Source: Xanthomonas codiaei (GTDB taxonomy: Bacteria > Pseudomonadota > Gammaproteobacteria > Xanthomonadales > Xanthomonadaceae). Taken from it: 64,000 nucleotides of DNA. The stretch spans positions 62,001 through 126,000 of the forward strand of contig NZ_MDEC01000007.1 of NCBI RefSeq assembly GCF_002939785.1, read 5' to 3'. The position numbers were made by a program, and so were the translations under genes. The notes under the pieces are model-generated. The model searched no databases. It worked only from the letters and a program-made list of their open reading frames with translations, and was not told the DNA's origin. Positions 45,167-55,543 of this stretch are shown piece by piece (position 1 is the first letter of the stretch; every line of letters starts with the position of its first letter).

Positions 45167-45568
45167 GTGAGCAATACCTCTTCGAAACTGGATTCCATCG
45201 CGCAAGCCAAGGCCAAACTGCTGGACGAGCTGCAGAAGCTGGAAGAACAGGAGAAATCCGAGCGCGCCAGCGAAGCCTCCTCGGCGCACGCCACCATCGT
45301 GTCGCTGCTCGAACAGTTTGCCGGTCACTTCAACACCAAGCAGCGCAACGATATTGCCGCCTACCTGGGCACCACCACCGCGCGCAAGGAAGTGGTCAAG
45401 AGCGGCCGCAGCGAAGTCAAGCCCAAGTACGAACTGCCGCATACCGGCGAAACCTGGTCCGGCCGCGGCCGCACCCCCAAGGCCTTTGCTGCGTGGGAAG
45501 GGTCGGTGTCGTACAAGGAATGGAAGGCCAAGAACCCGGACCTCAAGTTCCCGCTGGTTCGCGAGTGA
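45167..45568 (+). CDS. H-NS family nucleoid-associated protein (XrvA-like)
   Basis: 133 residues, GTG start with GAGG 11 nt upstream. An N-terminal coiled-coil for oligomerisation (about 8-60, rich in Lys/Glu/Ala/Leu) and the C-terminal DNA-binding domain with the signature ETWSGRGRTPKAFAAWEGS. Xanthomonads have several such proteins (XrvA, Bv3F), which repress horizontally acquired and virulence genes by binding AT-rich DNA. I cannot tell which paralogue this is. A CATAAT -10 candidate lies near 45108-45113. tRNA-Ala follows 87 bp downstream. Confidence 0.9.
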   Translation: MSNTSSKLDSIAQAKAKLLDELQKLEEQEKSERASEASSAHATIVSLLEQFAGHFNTKQRNDIAAYLGTTTARKEVVKSGRSEVKPKYELPHTGETWSGRGRTPKAFAAWEGSVSYKEWKAKNPDLKFPLVRE

Positions 45569-45615
45569 TGCCTGCACGATCGTGCCCCTCGGCATGGTCG
45601 GAGGCGGATCTTCGC

Positions 45616-45645
45616 TTGGCGAACCGCAAGGCATGTGGTTAGAAT
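45616..45645 (+). promoter_or_regulatory. Promoter of tRNA-Ala
   Basis: TTGGCG (45616-45621), an 18-bp spacer and TAGAAT (45640-45645) lie just upstream of the tRNA, placing the transcript start a few bases before the mature 5' end. Confidence 0.65.
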
Positions 45646-45655
45646 CCAGGCACGT

Positions 45656-45731
45656 GGGGCGGTAGCTCAGCTGGGAGAGCGTCGCGTTCGCATCGCGAAG
45701 GTCGAGGGTTCGATCCCCTTCCGCTCCACCA
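45656..45731 (+). tRNA. tRNA-Ala (anticodon CGC), CCA encoded
   Basis: 76 nt including encoded CCA. The acceptor stem GGGGCGG pairs with CCGCTCC (one G-T). The D-arm is GCTC/GAGC. The anticodon stem TCGCG/CGCGA holds the loop TTCGCAT, giving anticodon CGC for GCG codons. The T-arm GAGGG/CCCTT holds TTCGATC. Discriminator A. All arms fold without mismatch apart from G-T pairs. Confidence 0.97.
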
Positions 45732-45746
45732 CCGCATCAAGCCTGA

Positions 45747-45776
45747 AGCCTCGAACGTCCGCGTTCGGGGCTTTTT
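45747..45776 (+). terminator. Rho-independent terminator after tRNA-Ala
   Basis: AGCCTCGAACG (45747-45757) pairs with CGTTCGGGGCT (45762-45772) with one T-G pair and a 4-nt loop, then a TTTTT run to 45776. It lies 15 bp after the tRNA. Confidence 0.85.
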
Positions 45777-45907
45777 GCTGTGGGCCCAGCGCCTTCCAGG
45801 CAGGCGGCACGGCAGTGGCGGACGACGCGCGGCCAGCTGCGCGCCATGCCGCCGGGATCACACCGCGCGCGCTACCGTGGCCGCTACCTCCACGCAGGAC
45901 CGCAGCC

Positions 45908-46084
45908 ATGAGCAAGCATCCACGCCAGCCCGACGACGTCGCCGACGATGCCCACGGCGTCGCTGAAAGCCGCGAATCGCGCAAGCAGGACGACGCCGCC
46001 AAGCAACGCCCCGGCCAGGAAGACCTGAAGGTGCACGACGAGCAGAGCCGGCGCCCCAAACGGCAACACGACCAGGGCGAATAA
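45908..46084 (+). CDS. Small highly charged hypothetical protein
   Basis: 58 residues from the ATG at 45908, with AGGA about 10 nt upstream. Almost entirely polar: many Asp, Glu, Lys, Arg, Gln and His, one Leu, no aromatic residue (for example KHPRQPDDVADDAHG and RRPKRQHDQGE). Probably disordered. Composition differs from shadow frames, which are Arg/Ala/Pro-rich, and this supports a real small gene, but I recognise no family. Confidence 0.45.
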   Translation: MSKHPRQPDDVADDAHGVAESRESRKQDDAAKQRPGQEDLKVHDEQSRRPKRQHDQGE

Positions 46085-46276
46085 CCGCTCGCTGGCTGGA
46101 CCGATTGCGGACACGACCGCATCGGCAGCGCTACTGCTGTGGCAAGATCGGTTCGGGCGTTGGCCGCTGGGGTGGCCGACGCAAGGCGTCGGCACTTTCG
46201 AACGAACGTTCCCGGCGTTGCTGCGCTCCATCCATCTCCTGACGGCGCCGCCGGCGCATTGCTTGGAAGGTCCTGC

Positions 46277-47350
46277 ATGCAGATTCCAGACGCGCCCGCG
46301 CTGAACCTAGTCCACGCCAGCCTGCTGCCGCGCGACTTTGCCGCCCGTCAGGGCGCGCGCCTGCCGGCCAACGAAGACGAGCGCCTGGCCGCACTGCATG
46401 ACTACCAGCTGCTGGATACGCCGCCCGAGCCGCCCTACGACGCCGTTACCGCCACTGCCGCAGCGACGTGCCGCACGCCGATGGCGCTGGTTTCGCTGGT
46501 CGACTCGCAGCGGCAATGGTTCAAGTCCCGGGTGGGCATGCAGCCGAGCGAGACGCCGCGATCGCTCTCGTTCTGCGCGCACGCGATCCTTGCGCCGGAT
46601 CAGCTGATGGAGGTCGCCGACACCCACCTGGACCCGCGCTTTGTCGACAATGCCCTGGTGACCGGCGAGCCGCAGATCCGCTTCTATGCCGGTGCGCCGC
46701 TGCTCACCTCCGACGGCATCGCGCTGGGCACCTTGTGCGTGCTGGATCGCGCGCCGCGGCGCCTGTCCGGCGCCGAGCGCGATGCATTGCGGTCGCTGGC
46801 CCGCCAGGTGGTGGACAGTATCGAATTGCGACGTGCCGCCAGGCTGGTCGAACTGGATGCGCTACGCGATGCAAGCACCGGCTTGTGGAACCGCGCCGGG
46901 CTCGAACAAGCGCTGCTGTCGATGGCGCCGACGCCGGAGCGAGTATTGAGCGTGGCATTGATCGACCTGGATGGCTTCAAACGGCAGCGTTTGCAAGCCG
47001 GTGTGGCAGCAGCAGAAGCGGCCTTGATACAGGCCGCCGGCGTCATCCAATCCCGCCTGCCGCAGGACACCATCGTCGCGCGACTGAGTGGCGACCGGCT
47101 GTGCGCGGCGCTGCCGACGACCCCGGCGGCTGGCGCGCTTGGCGCAATCGACGGGATTCGCCAGGCCATCGAAGATGCGCCATGGCCTGCCGGCGCGTTG
47201 ACCATCAGCGCAGGGCTGGCGGAAGCGACTTCGGACGATGCGTTGGAGACCAACGCACTGCTGGCGCGCGCACGGCATGCCTTGCAGCTGGCGATCAACG
47301 CCGGGCGCAACCGCGTACAGCGCTTTACCGGATGGCAGTTGCACGACTGA
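46277..47350 (+). CDS. GAF-GGDEF protein with degenerate GGDEF site
   Basis: 357 residues from the ATG at 46277 (GGAAGG upstream). GAF domain about 30-180: ALHDYQLLDTPPEPPYDAV, ALVSLVDSQRQWFKSRVG, SFCAHAI, FYAGAPLLTSDGIALGTLCVLD. These are the marks of the GAF class found with GGDEF or histidine kinase domains. GGDEF domain about 195-350: DASTGLWNRAGLEQ and ALIDLDGFK are kept, but the active-site loop is ARLSGDRLCAAL, so SGDRL replaces GGDEF. Diguanylate cyclase activity is doubtful. Cytoplasmic, with no TM segments. It may act as a c-di-GMP or GTP sensor, or bind a partner. Confidence 0.85.
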   Translation: MQIPDAPALNLVHASLLPRDFAARQGARLPANEDERLAALHDYQLLDTPPEPPYDAVTATAAATCRTPMALVSLVDSQRQWFKSRVGMQPSETPRSLSFCAHAILAPDQLMEVADTHLDPRFVDNALVTGEPQIRFYAGAPLLTSDGIALGTLCVLDRAPRRLSGAERDALRSLARQVVDSIELRRAARLVELDALRDASTGLWNRAGLEQALLSMAPTPERVLSVALIDLDGFKRQRLQAGVAAAEAALIQAAGVIQSRLPQDTIVARLSGDRLCAALPTTPAAGALGAIDGIRQAIEDAPWPAGALTISAGLAEATSDDALETNALLARARHALQLAINAGRNRVQRFTGWQLHD

Positions 47351-47758
47351 ACAAGGCCGCGTGCAGGCGTGCCTTAGCGAGGTGCAGTTGCGTGGAGTAG
47401 CCGGCCGCACGTGCGAGGCCGGCTCGGCCCGATCGCGGCGTCGCATTCGCAATGCGCGCTCGGCGCACGCCAAACACGCAGGCGCCCGCTCTCGGGGTGG
47501 TTCAGCGCGCAAGGATCCACCGCGATGATGTTGGACTCTGCGCCTAGCCGACCTCACCGCCCGATGCGCGCAGCGCCGGTAGTCGGTCGCATCCGCCGTA
47601 CCCGGGGCTCGGGCCGGCACCAGATGCCCACGTGCCCACCACACTGCCTGTCCCGGAGTGCCGGCAGACCGCTGCCGGGCATGGGTCGGGTGCCACCGCG
47701 CTCGTGTCATCCCAGGCGACCGCACCGCCAGCACGCGGCAGGCATCACCGGGCGACGC
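47351..47758. other. Intergenic region without recognisable genes
   Basis: 408 bp between the convergent ends of the GAF-GGDEF gene and cheW. Nothing identifiable; open frames are Arg/Ser/Pro-rich. Confidence 0.45.
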
Positions 47759-48268
47759 TCAGGCCGCCAGTACCTCCGTGGTGCCAGCGATCTCGTCCAC
47801 CTGCAGCACCTGTTCCATGTCCAGCAGCACCACGAAGCGCTCGCCCACCTTGCCCATGCCACGCAACAGATCGCGGCGGATATGCGTGCCGAACGCCGGC
47901 GCCGCTTCGATGTCCTGCTCGGCCAGCTCGATCACCGCATTGACCGCGTCCACCAGCACGCCGATCACCTGGGTGCCCTGTGGCTGCTCGGTGGACAGGA
48001 TCACGATGCAACTGCGCTTGTTGATGGCGCTGTCGGCGCGTCCCAGCCGCGCCTGCAGGTCCACCACCGGCACCACCGCCCCGCGCAGGTTGATCACCCC
48101 GCGCACGCAGGCCGGCATCGATGGCACCGGCGTCGGGGTGCGGTACTGGATGATTTCGCGAATGCCCAGGATGCTGGTGGCGAAGGTTTCGCCATCGAGC
48201 TGAAAGGTCAGGTACTGGGCGGCCGCGTCGGCGTCGCCGGGCATTGCATCGGGAGTGTTTGCAGTCAT
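47759..48268 (-). CDS. cheW: Chemotaxis coupling protein CheW
   Basis: A scaffold linking chemoreceptors to the CheA kinase. 169 residues, single CheW domain: QYLTFQLDGETFATSILGIREIIQY, the core MPACVRGVINLRGAVVPVVDLQARLG, VIGVLVDAVNAVIEL, and C-terminal FVVLLDMEQVLQ. It lies 11 bp downstream of a chemoreceptor gene and is probably co-transcribed from its FliA-like promoter. cheA is not in the window. Confidence 0.95.
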   Translation of the reverse strand: MTANTPDAMPGDADAAAQYLTFQLDGETFATSILGIREIIQYRTPTPVPSMPACVRGVINLRGAVVPVVDLQARLGRADSAINKRSCIVILSTEQPQGTQVIGVLVDAVNAVIELAEQDIEAAPAFGTHIRRDLLRGMGKVGERFVVLLDMEQVLQVDEIAGTTEVLAA

Positions 48269-48279
48269 CGATCGATCTC

Positions 48280-49938
48280 TCAGAAGCGAGCGAACTGGCC
48301 TTCGTCCGGGCCCTCGGACATTGCGTAGGCCGGCGCCGCGCTGCTGCGCCAGCCGCGCGCACCTGCCACGCGTGCCGGCCGTGCGGCGACCTGCTTGCCG
48401 CGCTTGGGCGGCGTGCTCACCGGCCCCTGCCCGCCAAGGCGGAAGAACGCCATGCTGTGCTGCAGTTGCTCGGCCTGCGCGCTCATTTCCTCGGCGGTGG
48501 CGGCCAGTTCTTCGGAGGCGCTGGCATTTTGCTGGGTGGTCTGGCTCAACTGCACCACCGCCGAATTGATCTGGCTGACCCCGGACGATTGCTCTTCGGA
48601 GGCGGCGGAAATTTCCTGCACCAGGTCCGAGGTGCGCTTGATGCTGGGCACGATGGTGTCGAGCAAACGCCCGGCGCGGTCGGCCAGTTCCACACTGGAG
48701 CTGGCCACTTCGCCGATCTCCTGCGCGGCCACCTGGCTGCGTTCGGCCAGCTTGCGCACTTCGGCGGCCACCACTGCAAAGCCCTTGCCATGTTCGCCGG
48801 CACGCGCCGCTTCGATGGCGGCATTGAGCGCGAGCAGATTGGTCTGGTAGGCGATGTCGTCGATGATGCCGATCTTCTGCGCGATCTGCTTCATCGCCTG
48901 GGTGGTGGCCACCACCGCTTCGCCGCCTTCGATGGTTTCCTTGGCGGCCTGGGTGGCCATGCCGTCGGTAATGCGTGCGTTCTCGGTGTTCTGGCTGATC
49001 GAGGCGGTCATCTGCTCCAGCGAGGCGCTGGTTTCCTCGACGCCGGCCGCCTGTTCGCTGGCCGCCTGCGACAGCGACTGCGCGGTGGCGCTGACTTCTT
49101 CGGAGGCGCTGGCCAGGGTCTCGGCGCTGGTATTCACCTCGCCCACCACCTGCGACAACTTCTGCACCATGGTGCGCATCGCTTCGAGCAGCTGCGCGGT
49201 TTCGTCGCGGCCATGCACATCGATCTGCATGGTCAGGTCGCCTTCGGACAGCCCATTGGCCACCGAGACGGCGCGCCGGATCGGGCCGGTGACGCTGCGA
49301 CTGATCACCACGCCCAGGATGGCGCCGAGCAGCACGCCACTGCAGATGATGGCGATCAACAGCTTGGAGCTGCGCGCATGGATGGCGCCGGTTTCGGCGT
49401 TGGCCGAGGCCGCGCTGCGCTCGCGCAGGCCGCTCAGGTCGGTCATCAGGGTATCCACTTCGTCCGAGCTGGCGCGCACCGCACGCGAAAGCGCGGCAAG
49501 CTCGGGATTGGCTTCGCGCAGCGCTTCGCGGTTGGCCGCTTCGATGAAACGGCCACGCTCGTCCAGATAGGTCTGCCAGGCGCGATCGAACTGCGCCAGC
49601 TTGTTCTTGCCTTCCTCGGTCTGGAAGCTCTCGCGCGCACGCGCCATGTGCTCGACCACCTTGGCGGTGTACTTGTCGATGTTCTGCACATGCGACTGGC
49701 GCTCTTCCGCGCTGCTGGCCAGCAACAGGTTGGCGCGCGCGCGGCCGGCGTAGATCAGGTTGATGTTGGCCTCCTTGACGTTGGACAGGCCCAGCAATTC
49801 GCGCTCATACAGCGAGGTCGACAGGTCGCTGATGCGGCCGGAGTTGGAATAGCCCACCCACCCAATGCATGCGCCGATCGCCGAAACGATCAGGAACGCC
49901 ACGATCAGCCTGGTTCCGATTTTGAAGTTGCCTAACAT
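48280..49938 (-). CDS. Methyl-accepting chemotaxis protein
   Basis: 552 residues from the ATG at 49938. TM1 about 10-30 ([20 protein letters not shown]), a four-helix-bundle (4HB/Tar-like) periplasmic ligand domain about 31-190, TM2 about 193-213, HAMP to about 267, then the signalling coiled coil with the hairpin tip [33 protein letters not shown]. Methylation helices flank the tip. The C-terminus (ending PDEGQFARF) lacks a NWETF-type CheR tether. cheW follows at 11 bp. A FliA-type promoter is predicted 110 nt upstream. The ligand is unknown. Confidence 0.95.
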   Translation of the reverse strand: MLGNFKIGTRLIVAFLIVSAIGACIGWVGYSNSGRISDLSTSLYERELLGLSNVKEANINLIYAGRARANLLLASSAEERQSHVQNIDKYTAKVVEHMARARESFQTEEGKNKLAQFDRAWQTYLDERGRFIEAANREALREANPELAALSRAVRASSDEVDTLMTDLSGLRERSAASANAETGAIHARSSKLLIAIICSGVLLGAILGVVISRSVTGPIRRAVSVANGLSEGDLTMQIDVHGRDETAQLLEAMRTMVQKLSQVVGEVNTSAETLASASEEVSATAQSLSQAASEQAAGVEETSASLEQMTASISQNTENARITDGMATQAAKETIEGGEAVVATTQAMKQIAQKIGIIDDIAYQTNLLALNAAIEAARAGEHGKGFAVVAAEVRKLAERSQVAAQEIGEVASSSVELADRAGRLLDTIVPSIKRTSDLVQEISAASEEQSSGVSQINSAVVQLSQTTQQNASASEELAATAEEMSAQAEQLQHSMAFFRLGGQGPVSTPPKRGKQVAARPARVAGARGWRSSAAPAYAMSEGPDEGQFARF

Positions 49939-50048
49939 TGGGGAGTTCTCGTGAGAATGATGCGTGGGCCACATGCGCTGCATGGACGACCGACGGTGCT
50001 GTGCGTGCCGATGGCGGCGAGGCGACTGGTCTAACCGATCGCCTATAG

Positions 50049-50075
50049 CTATCGGCGATGGCAAAACGCGCTTGA
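50049..50075 (-). promoter_or_regulatory. Putative sigma-28 (FliA) promoter for the chemoreceptor-cheW operon
   Basis: Minus strand TCAA (50075-50072), a 15-bp spacer, then GCCGATAG (50056-50049). The FliA consensus is TAAA-N15-GCCGATAA; only one base differs in each block. The leader to the ATG would be about 105 nt. Confidence 0.6.
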
Positions 50076-50237
50076 GACGTTCACCGCTGTTACGCGCCCA
50101 TTCAGCCAACTGGATCTGCGCTTTTGTGACAGGGCAAACGCTCTTGCGCGTCTGCATTCGGAAAATTCCTACCCCCATCCGTCGTCTGTCCGGGACAGTC
50201 CGCAGCGACATCACCAACACACCGCTAGGCTTGCCGC

Positions 50238-50858
50238 ATGCCGATCACGCCCCTGCCCCGCCATTTCTACGACCACGATGCGCGCGAGGTAGCCCCGCGC
50301 CTGCTCAACAAGGTGCTCGCCAGCGATGACGGCCGTCGTGGTCGCATCACCGAAGTGGAAGCCTATTGCGGCAGCGAGGATCCGGCGGCGCATTCGTTCC
50401 GTGGCATGACGCCGCGCACGCGGGTGATGTTCGGCGCTCCCGGCCACCTGTATGTGTATTTCATCTACGGCATGCACTGGGCGATCAACGCCGTCTGCGG
50501 CGGCGCGCCCGGGCATGCGGTGCTGATCCGCGCGCTGGAGCCAGTGGACGGCATGGACACCATGCAGGCCGCGCGGGGCGGCGTGCCCACCAAGGTGCTG
50601 ACTACCGGGCCCGGCCGGCTGGCGCAGGCATTTGGAGTGAGCGCGGCCGACAACGGGCTGGACCTGACCGCTATCGCAGCGCGGCTGTGGATCGAAGACG
50701 ACGGCATGCCGCCACCGGCTGCGCCGCTGGCAACCCCATGGATCGGCATCCGCAAGGCGGTCGAGGCACCGTGGCGCTGGGTGGTGCCCGATAGCCGCTA
50801 TCTGTCGCGGCCGCCTGTGCGCGTGAGCGGCGCGCGCGCCGCGCTGGCGGGCGGCTGA
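50238..50858 (+). CDS. DNA-3-methyladenine glycosylase, AAG/MPG family
   Basis: Removes alkylated purines (3-methyladenine, hypoxanthine, ethenoadenine) in base-excision repair. 206 residues. Family features: [15 protein letters not shown], the catalytic Glu in [54 protein letters not shown] and [17 protein letters not shown] ends 6 nt before the ATG, suggesting a leaderless transcript. Its last 61 bp overlap the end of convergent lhr. Confidence 0.95.
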   Translation: MPITPLPRHFYDHDAREVAPRLLNKVLASDDGRRGRITEVEAYCGSEDPAAHSFRGMTPRTRVMFGAPGHLYVYFIYGMHWAINAVCGGAPGHAVLIRALEPVDGMDTMQAARGGVPTKVLTTGPGRLAQAFGVSAADNGLDLTAIAARLWIEDDGMPPPAAPLATPWIGIRKAVEAPWRWVVPDSRYLSRPPVRVSGARAALAGG

Positions 50859-53800
50859 GCCAGCCATTGTTGCAGCGGCGTCGGTTCGGCAGCGCCGGGC
50901 CCACGCTGCAGCAACTTCAGCGCCTGCGCGCCCTGCTCGGCGTCGAGTGCCTGCAGCGCTTCGAAGCGCTCGGCCACCCACACCGCCATCGGCATGCCGT
51001 CCAGGTACGCCACCCGATTGCCCGGCACCCGCGCGACCCGCTCGCCGGGCAGCAGGCTGCCGAGCAGGTTGGCCGGGTCGCTTGCGCTGACGCAGACCCA
51101 TTGGTGTTGGGGTGCCTGTGCGCGCACGCGGCGCAAGGCGGCAATCGCCTCCGGCAGCGCGAACTGCTCGCCGGACAGCCCGCAGATGAAACGGCCGCCA
51201 CGGATCTCGCCGCGGGCTTCCAGGCGTTGATACATGCGCAGCAACTCCCGCCACGGCGGCAGCCATGCGGCTTCGCGTTCCAGCAGCCGCCAGCACACCA
51301 CGCCATAGCGGCGCAGCAGCGTGCGTGCCACGTGTTCCAGCATGTCCTGGTGGCGTTCGCCGGCTTCGGCCAGCGGCAGGTCCGGCAATGCACGCACCGG
51401 CGCCCAGCGGCCGGCATCGCGAATGCCCAGCGCGCTGGCGCGGCGGCGGTGGCGCGACAACGCCGACGGCCGCTTGGACGCCGGCACCAGCAGCGCGCGC
51501 AGCCCGGCGTAGCTGTCGCAATGCACGCGGCCACGCATGACCAGTTCGCTCAGTGCGTCTTCCAGCTCGGTGCCCATCAGGCGCGCGGCATCGGCAATCT
51601 CATCGAAGAACAGCGCGCCTTGCTGCTGCAATACCTCCGCCACGCTTTGCGCGCGCGAACCCAGCGGTTCCTCGTCGGCGGCGCGCGCCAGGCTGCTCCA
51701 GCGCTGCGCCTGCCGTCGCGGCAGCAGCACGATCGGGGTCGATCGCAACGCAGCGCCGCTGCGGCCGCCACCCGGGCGCAGCCGCGCCCACACGGTGCGG
51801 CCGGCGGTGCACAGTTCATCCAGCCACGCCGGTTGGTAGTCGCGCACGCGTGCCGGCAGCAGTTCGGTTTCCCACAGCACCGCCGGTGCTTCGAAGCCTT
51901 CCAGCTGCCCGACCACGCCGGCCAGCGCATCGGGGCCGGCACCCCGGCCGGCGCTGTCCAGGTGCTGCCATTCGAACAGGAAACGCGCGTAGTCGCGCTG
52001 CGATACCGGCTCGATCTCGCGCCGCAGCCGCCCCAGGGTGTAGCGATGGATGCGCGCCAGCAGATGCCGCTCGCACCACTCGTCCGCCGCTGCCTGCGCG
52101 CTGAAGCGCCCGGCCATGACGTAGCCTTCGCGCTGCAGCGCCGCCAGCGCCGGTGCAACGTCGGTCTCGGGCAGGCGCAGCGCGCGCGCCAGCGCCGGCA
52201 GCGGCGCCGGGCCGACTGCCGACAGGCGTCCACGCAGCAGCTCGCGCACGGCCCAATCGCGTTGCCACTCGGCCACCTGGCAGTCGAGCGGCGCCTGCAA
52301 TGGCGGCTGCGCCGCCGCATCCGGATACAAGGGCATGAACCAGGCGATGCGCTCGGCGCTCACCCACAGTGCAGGCGCGGCGTCGATCGCCAGGCAGCTG
52401 GCGCGACCATCGGCGACCAGCGCTGCCAGCCAGACATGCCACGATGGATCGCTGGCTTCCTCGACCGGCAGCACGCCCAGGCCCACCAGCGCCTGGTGCA
52501 TTTCGTCGGCATCGCGCGGTTGCGGCCAAGCCTCCTCGCGCACCGCCGCGATCGCCTGCGGATCCAGTTGCCCCAGATCGTCGCTGCTCTGCGGCGTATA
52601 GCGACGGCTCTGCACCGCCTGGGTGCGGCGCTCTTCCAGCGGCGCATCGTCCAGAAACGCGTACGGGCGTGCATTCAAGGCTTCGGCCGCCAGCGGCGAT
52701 GGCGCCGCCAGGTCGCGCGCCAGCAGCGTGATCGCACCGGATTCCAGACCACGCAACACCTGCAGCCAGCCCTCGCTGTCCATGGCCTGGTGCAGGCAGT
52801 CCTCCAGCGTCTGCGCCACCAACGGATGGTCCGGCACCTCGCGCTCGCCGACCAGGTTCTCCGCACACGCCACCTGGTCCGGGAACACCGTGGCGAGCAG
52901 GTCTTCGGACTTCATGCGCTGCAGCTGCGGCGCCACCTTGTTGCCGCCTGCAAAACGCGGCAGCGCCATCGCATTGGTGGCATTCCAGCGCCAGCGCACG
53001 CCGAACAAGGGCGCATCCAGCAATGCCTGGATCAGCACGTGCTCGGCCGAGGACGAATGCAGGTAACGGCCCACGTCTTCCAGCGCGAAACTGTGGCTGG
53101 TGGACAGCGACAACACGATGGCATCTTCGGTGGCGGCGGCCTGCAGTTCGAAGTTGAAGGTGCGGCAGAAGCGCTTGCGCAGCGCCAGCCCCCAGGCCCG
53201 ATTGATGCGGCTGCCATAGGGCGAATGGATCACCAGCTGGGTGCCGCCGCTGGCGTCGAAGAAACGCTCCATCACCACGCACTGGCGGGTCGGCATGGCG
53301 CCCAGCGCCGTGCAGGCCTGCGCCAGATAGTCCACCACCTGCTGCGCCGCTTCCGGCGCCACGCCCAGGTCATCGCACAACCAGGCGCGCGCGGCCGGAT
53401 GCGGAGCGCTGTCCAGCCGGGCCGCGATCTCGCCCCGCAGGCGCGACACCGCCACCGACAGCGCGTCGCTGCGCCCGGGCGCCTCGCCCAGCCAGAACGG
53501 AATGTTCGGCGGCGCGCCCTTGGCGTCTTCCACGCGTACGCGCCCGGCCTCCACGCGCAGGATGCGGTAGCTGGCATTGCCGAGCTGGAACACATCGCCG
53601 GTGAGGCTCTCCACTGCGAAATCCTCATTCACCGTACCGATCTTGTCGGCCTGCGGCTCCAGCACCACGCTGTAGTCGCCGGTTTCCGGAATAGTGCCGC
53701 CGGAAGTAAGCGCGGTCATGCGCGCACCGCGCCGCGCATGCAACCGGCGATGCACCGCATCGCGGTGCAGATAGCCCGCGCGTGGGCCAAGCCGGGTGCT

Positions 53801-55192
53801 GAAGCCATCGCACAGCATGCGCACCACGCTGTCGAAGCGGGCGCGACTCAGCTGCGCGAACGGCCATGCCCGGCGCACGAGCGCAAACAGCGCGTCTTCG
53901 TCCCAGTCCTCGCAGGCCGCTTCGGCCACGATCTGCTGGGCCAGCACGTCCAGCGGCGCCAGCGGAATGCGCAGGACATCCAGTTCGCCGCGGCGCACGC
54001 TGTCCAGCAACGCGGCGCATTCGACCAGCTCGTCGCGGGTCTGCGCAAACAGGCGCGCCTTGGGCGTGCCGCCGACCTTGTGTCCGGAGCGTCCGGCGCG
54101 TTGCAGGAAGGTGGCGATCGAGCGCGGCGAACCGAGCTGGCACACCAGATCGACATCGCCGATATCCAGCCCCAGCTCCAGCGAGGCAGTGGCCACCAGC
54201 ACGGTGAGCTCGCCGGCCTTGAGCCGTTGTTCGGCCAGCAGGCGCGTCTCACGCGACAGGCTGCCGTGGTGCGCGGCCACCCGCTGCTTGCCGAGCAGCT
54301 CGCCCAGATGCCGCGCGGCGCGTTCGGCCATGCGCCGGGTGTTGACGAACACCAGCGTGGTGCGATGCTGCTGCGCCAGCGCGGCCACCTCGGCATAGAC
54401 CTGCAGCCATTGATCGTTGGACATCACCACGCTCAGCGGCGTGGGCGGCAAGGCCAGCGCCAGGTCGCGCGCCCGCGCGTAGCCGATGTCCACGATCTCG
54501 CACGGCGGCGCCACGCCGTCCTCGCCCACCCCGACCAGGAACTGCGCCACCGTCTGGATCGGCTTCTGCGTGGCAGACAGCCCTACCCGCACGATCGGCC
54601 GCTCGGCCAGACGCTGCAGCCGCTCCAGCGTCAGGCTCAGATGGCTGCCGCGCTTGTCGGCGGCCACTGCATGGATTTCGTCGACGATGACGGTACGCAC
54701 ATGCCGCAGCGCATCGCGTCCGGACGCCGAGCCCAGTAGCACGTACAGGGATTCGGGCGTGGTCACCAGGATATGCGGCGGCACCCGCCGCGCCTGCGCG
54801 CGCTCGCGCTGCGGCGTATCGCCGGTACGCACCGCCGTGCGCACCGCCACGTCCGGCAGCCCGTTGGCAGCCAACGCCGCGCGGATGCCCTGCAGCGGCG
54901 CCTCCAGGTTGAGATAAATGTCGTTGGACAAGGCCTTCAGCGGCGATACGTAGACCACCCGGGTTTGATCCGGCAACGCACCGCCATTGTCCAGGCCGTC
55001 GCGGATCAGGCCATCGATGGCGGCGAAGAACGCGGTCAAGGTCTTGCCCGACCCGGTGGGCGCGGCCACCAGCGTGTGACGCCCGGCCTGGATCGCCGGC
55101 CACGCCGCAACCTGCGCCGGCGTGGGCGCCGCAAAGGTCTGCGCGAACCAGCCGGCGACCACTGGATGAAAGTTCTGCAGAACAGGGTGCAT
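50798..55192 (-). CDS. lhr: Large helicase-related protein Lhr
   Basis: An SF2 3'-5' DNA helicase with a long C-terminal extension. 1464 residues, close to the E. coli length. Motifs: Walker [46 protein letters not shown] ([17 protein letters not shown]), [38 protein letters not shown] and [10 protein letters not shown], then the Lhr-core winged helix and beta-barrel (to about residue 860). The rest is the Lhr-CTD, which in E. coli has been linked to uracil-DNA glycosylase activity. The ATG at 55192 starts the family homology. Its stop lies inside the convergent AAG glycosylase gene. Confidence 0.95.
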   Translation of the reverse strand: MHPVLQNFHPVVAGWFAQTFAAPTPAQVAAWPAIQAGRHTLVAAPTGSGKTLTAFFAAIDGLIRDGLDNGGALPDQTRVVYVSPLKALSNDIYLNLEAPLQGIRAALAANGLPDVAVRTAVRTGDTPQRERAQARRVPPHILVTTPESLYVLLGSASGRDALRHVRTVIVDEIHAVAADKRGSHLSLTLERLQRLAERPIVRVGLSATQKPIQTVAQFLVGVGEDGVAPPCEIVDIGYARARDLALALPPTPLSVVMSNDQWLQVYAEVAALAQQHRTTLVFVNTRRMAERAARHLGELLGKQRVAAHHGSLSRETRLLAEQRLKAGELTVLVATASLELGLDIGDVDLVCQLGSPRSIATFLQRAGRSGHKVGGTPKARLFAQTRDELVECAALLDSVRRGELDVLRIPLAPLDVLAQQIVAEAACEDWDEDALFALVRRAWPFAQLSRARFDSVVRMLCDGFSTRLGPRAGYLHRDAVHRRLHARRGARMTALTSGGTIPETGDYSVVLEPQADKIGTVNEDFAVESLTGDVFQLGNASYRILRVEAGRVRVEDAKGAPPNIPFWLGEAPGRSDALSVAVSRLRGEIAARLDSAPHPAARAWLCDDLGVAPEAAQQVVDYLAQACTALGAMPTRQCVVMERFFDASGGTQLVIHSPYGSRINRAWGLALRKRFCRTFNFELQAAATEDAIVLSLSTSHSFALEDVGRYLHSSSAEHVLIQALLDAPLFGVRWRWNATNAMALPRFAGGNKVAPQLQRMKSEDLLATVFPDQVACAENLVGEREVPDHPLVAQTLEDCLHQAMDSEGWLQVLRGLESGAITLLARDLAAPSPLAAEALNARPYAFLDDAPLEERRTQAVQSRRYTPQSSDDLGQLDPQAIAAVREEAWPQPRDADEMHQALVGLGVLPVEEASDPSWHVWLAALVADGRASCLAIDAAPALWVSAERIAWFMPLYPDAAAQPPLQAPLDCQVAEWQRDWAVRELLRGRLSAVGPAPLPALARALRLPETDVAPALAALQREGYVMAGRFSAQAAADEWCERHLLARIHRYTLGRLRREIEPVSQRDYARFLFEWQHLDSAGRGAGPDALAGVVGQLEGFEAPAVLWETELLPARVRDYQPAWLDELCTAGRTVWARLRPGGGRSGAALRSTPIVLLPRRQAQRWSSLARAADEEPLGSRAQSVAEVLQQQGALFFDEIADAARLMGTELEDALSELVMRGRVHCDSYAGLRALLVPASKRPSALSRHRRRASALGIRDAGRWAPVRALPDLPLAEAGERHQDMLEHVARTLLRRYGVVCWRLLEREAAWLPPWRELLRMYQRLEARGEIRGGRFICGLSGEQFALPEAIAALRRVRAQAPQHQWVCVSASDPANLLGSLLPGERVARVPGNRVAYLDGMPMAVWVAERFEALQALDAEQGAQALKLLQRGPGAAEPTPLQQWLAQPPASAARAPLTRTGGRDR

Positions 55193-55241
55193 GGGCGATA
55201 CCGGTCGCGGAAGGCCCACCCGGGCGGAAGGCCGAATGGGG

Positions 55242-55275
55242 TCAACGCGGAAATGTAAATTCAACGCGGGAATGT
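55242..55275. repeat. Tandem 15-bp direct repeat upstream of lhr
   Basis: TCAACGCGGAAATGT (55242-55256) and TCAACGCGGGAATGT (55261-55275) differ at one base and start 19 bp apart, about two helical turns. They lie 50-83 bp upstream of the lhr start and might be a protein-binding site. Confidence 0.5.
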
Positions 55276-55543
55276 CTCAGTGAGGTGGCGCCGCTGCGGT
55301 GCGGATGCAAGCCGGCAGCTGCAGCGGTGGTGAACGGATTCACGGGCGTCCGCTCCCTTCCCTCGCTCCCAGGCAACCTCGAGAAGGCAGCGTCACGACG
55401 GCGAGGCCGTCCTCCGCCGCGGCGCGAGGGGTGCCGGTCATGCGAGCGAGCCCGATGCCGCCCCCCCGACATCGCTGCGTCGCTCAGCGCAGATCCACGG
55501 CCTTGCGATTGTCGGGTGGGCGATGCCATGGCACATTGGCGGC

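Noticed and set aside
43095..45170. 691-codon + strand frame antisense to ligD
   Set aside because: Antisense shadow; ligD on the minus strand has complete catalytic motifs.
45656..45731. tRNA gene as an integration site for a genomic island
   Set aside because: No integrase, no direct repeat of the tRNA 3' end within the window, and flanking genes look like core chromosome.
48244..49935. 563-codon + strand frame antisense to the chemoreceptor gene
   Set aside because: Gly/Ala/His-rich shadow of the repetitive coiled-coil codons of the receptor.
50867..54739. 1290-codon open frame on the + strand, antisense to lhr
   Set aside because: High GC makes stops rare in antisense frames. The translation is Gln/Arg/His/Ala-rich with no domain, while the opposite strand encodes all Lhr helicase motifs.
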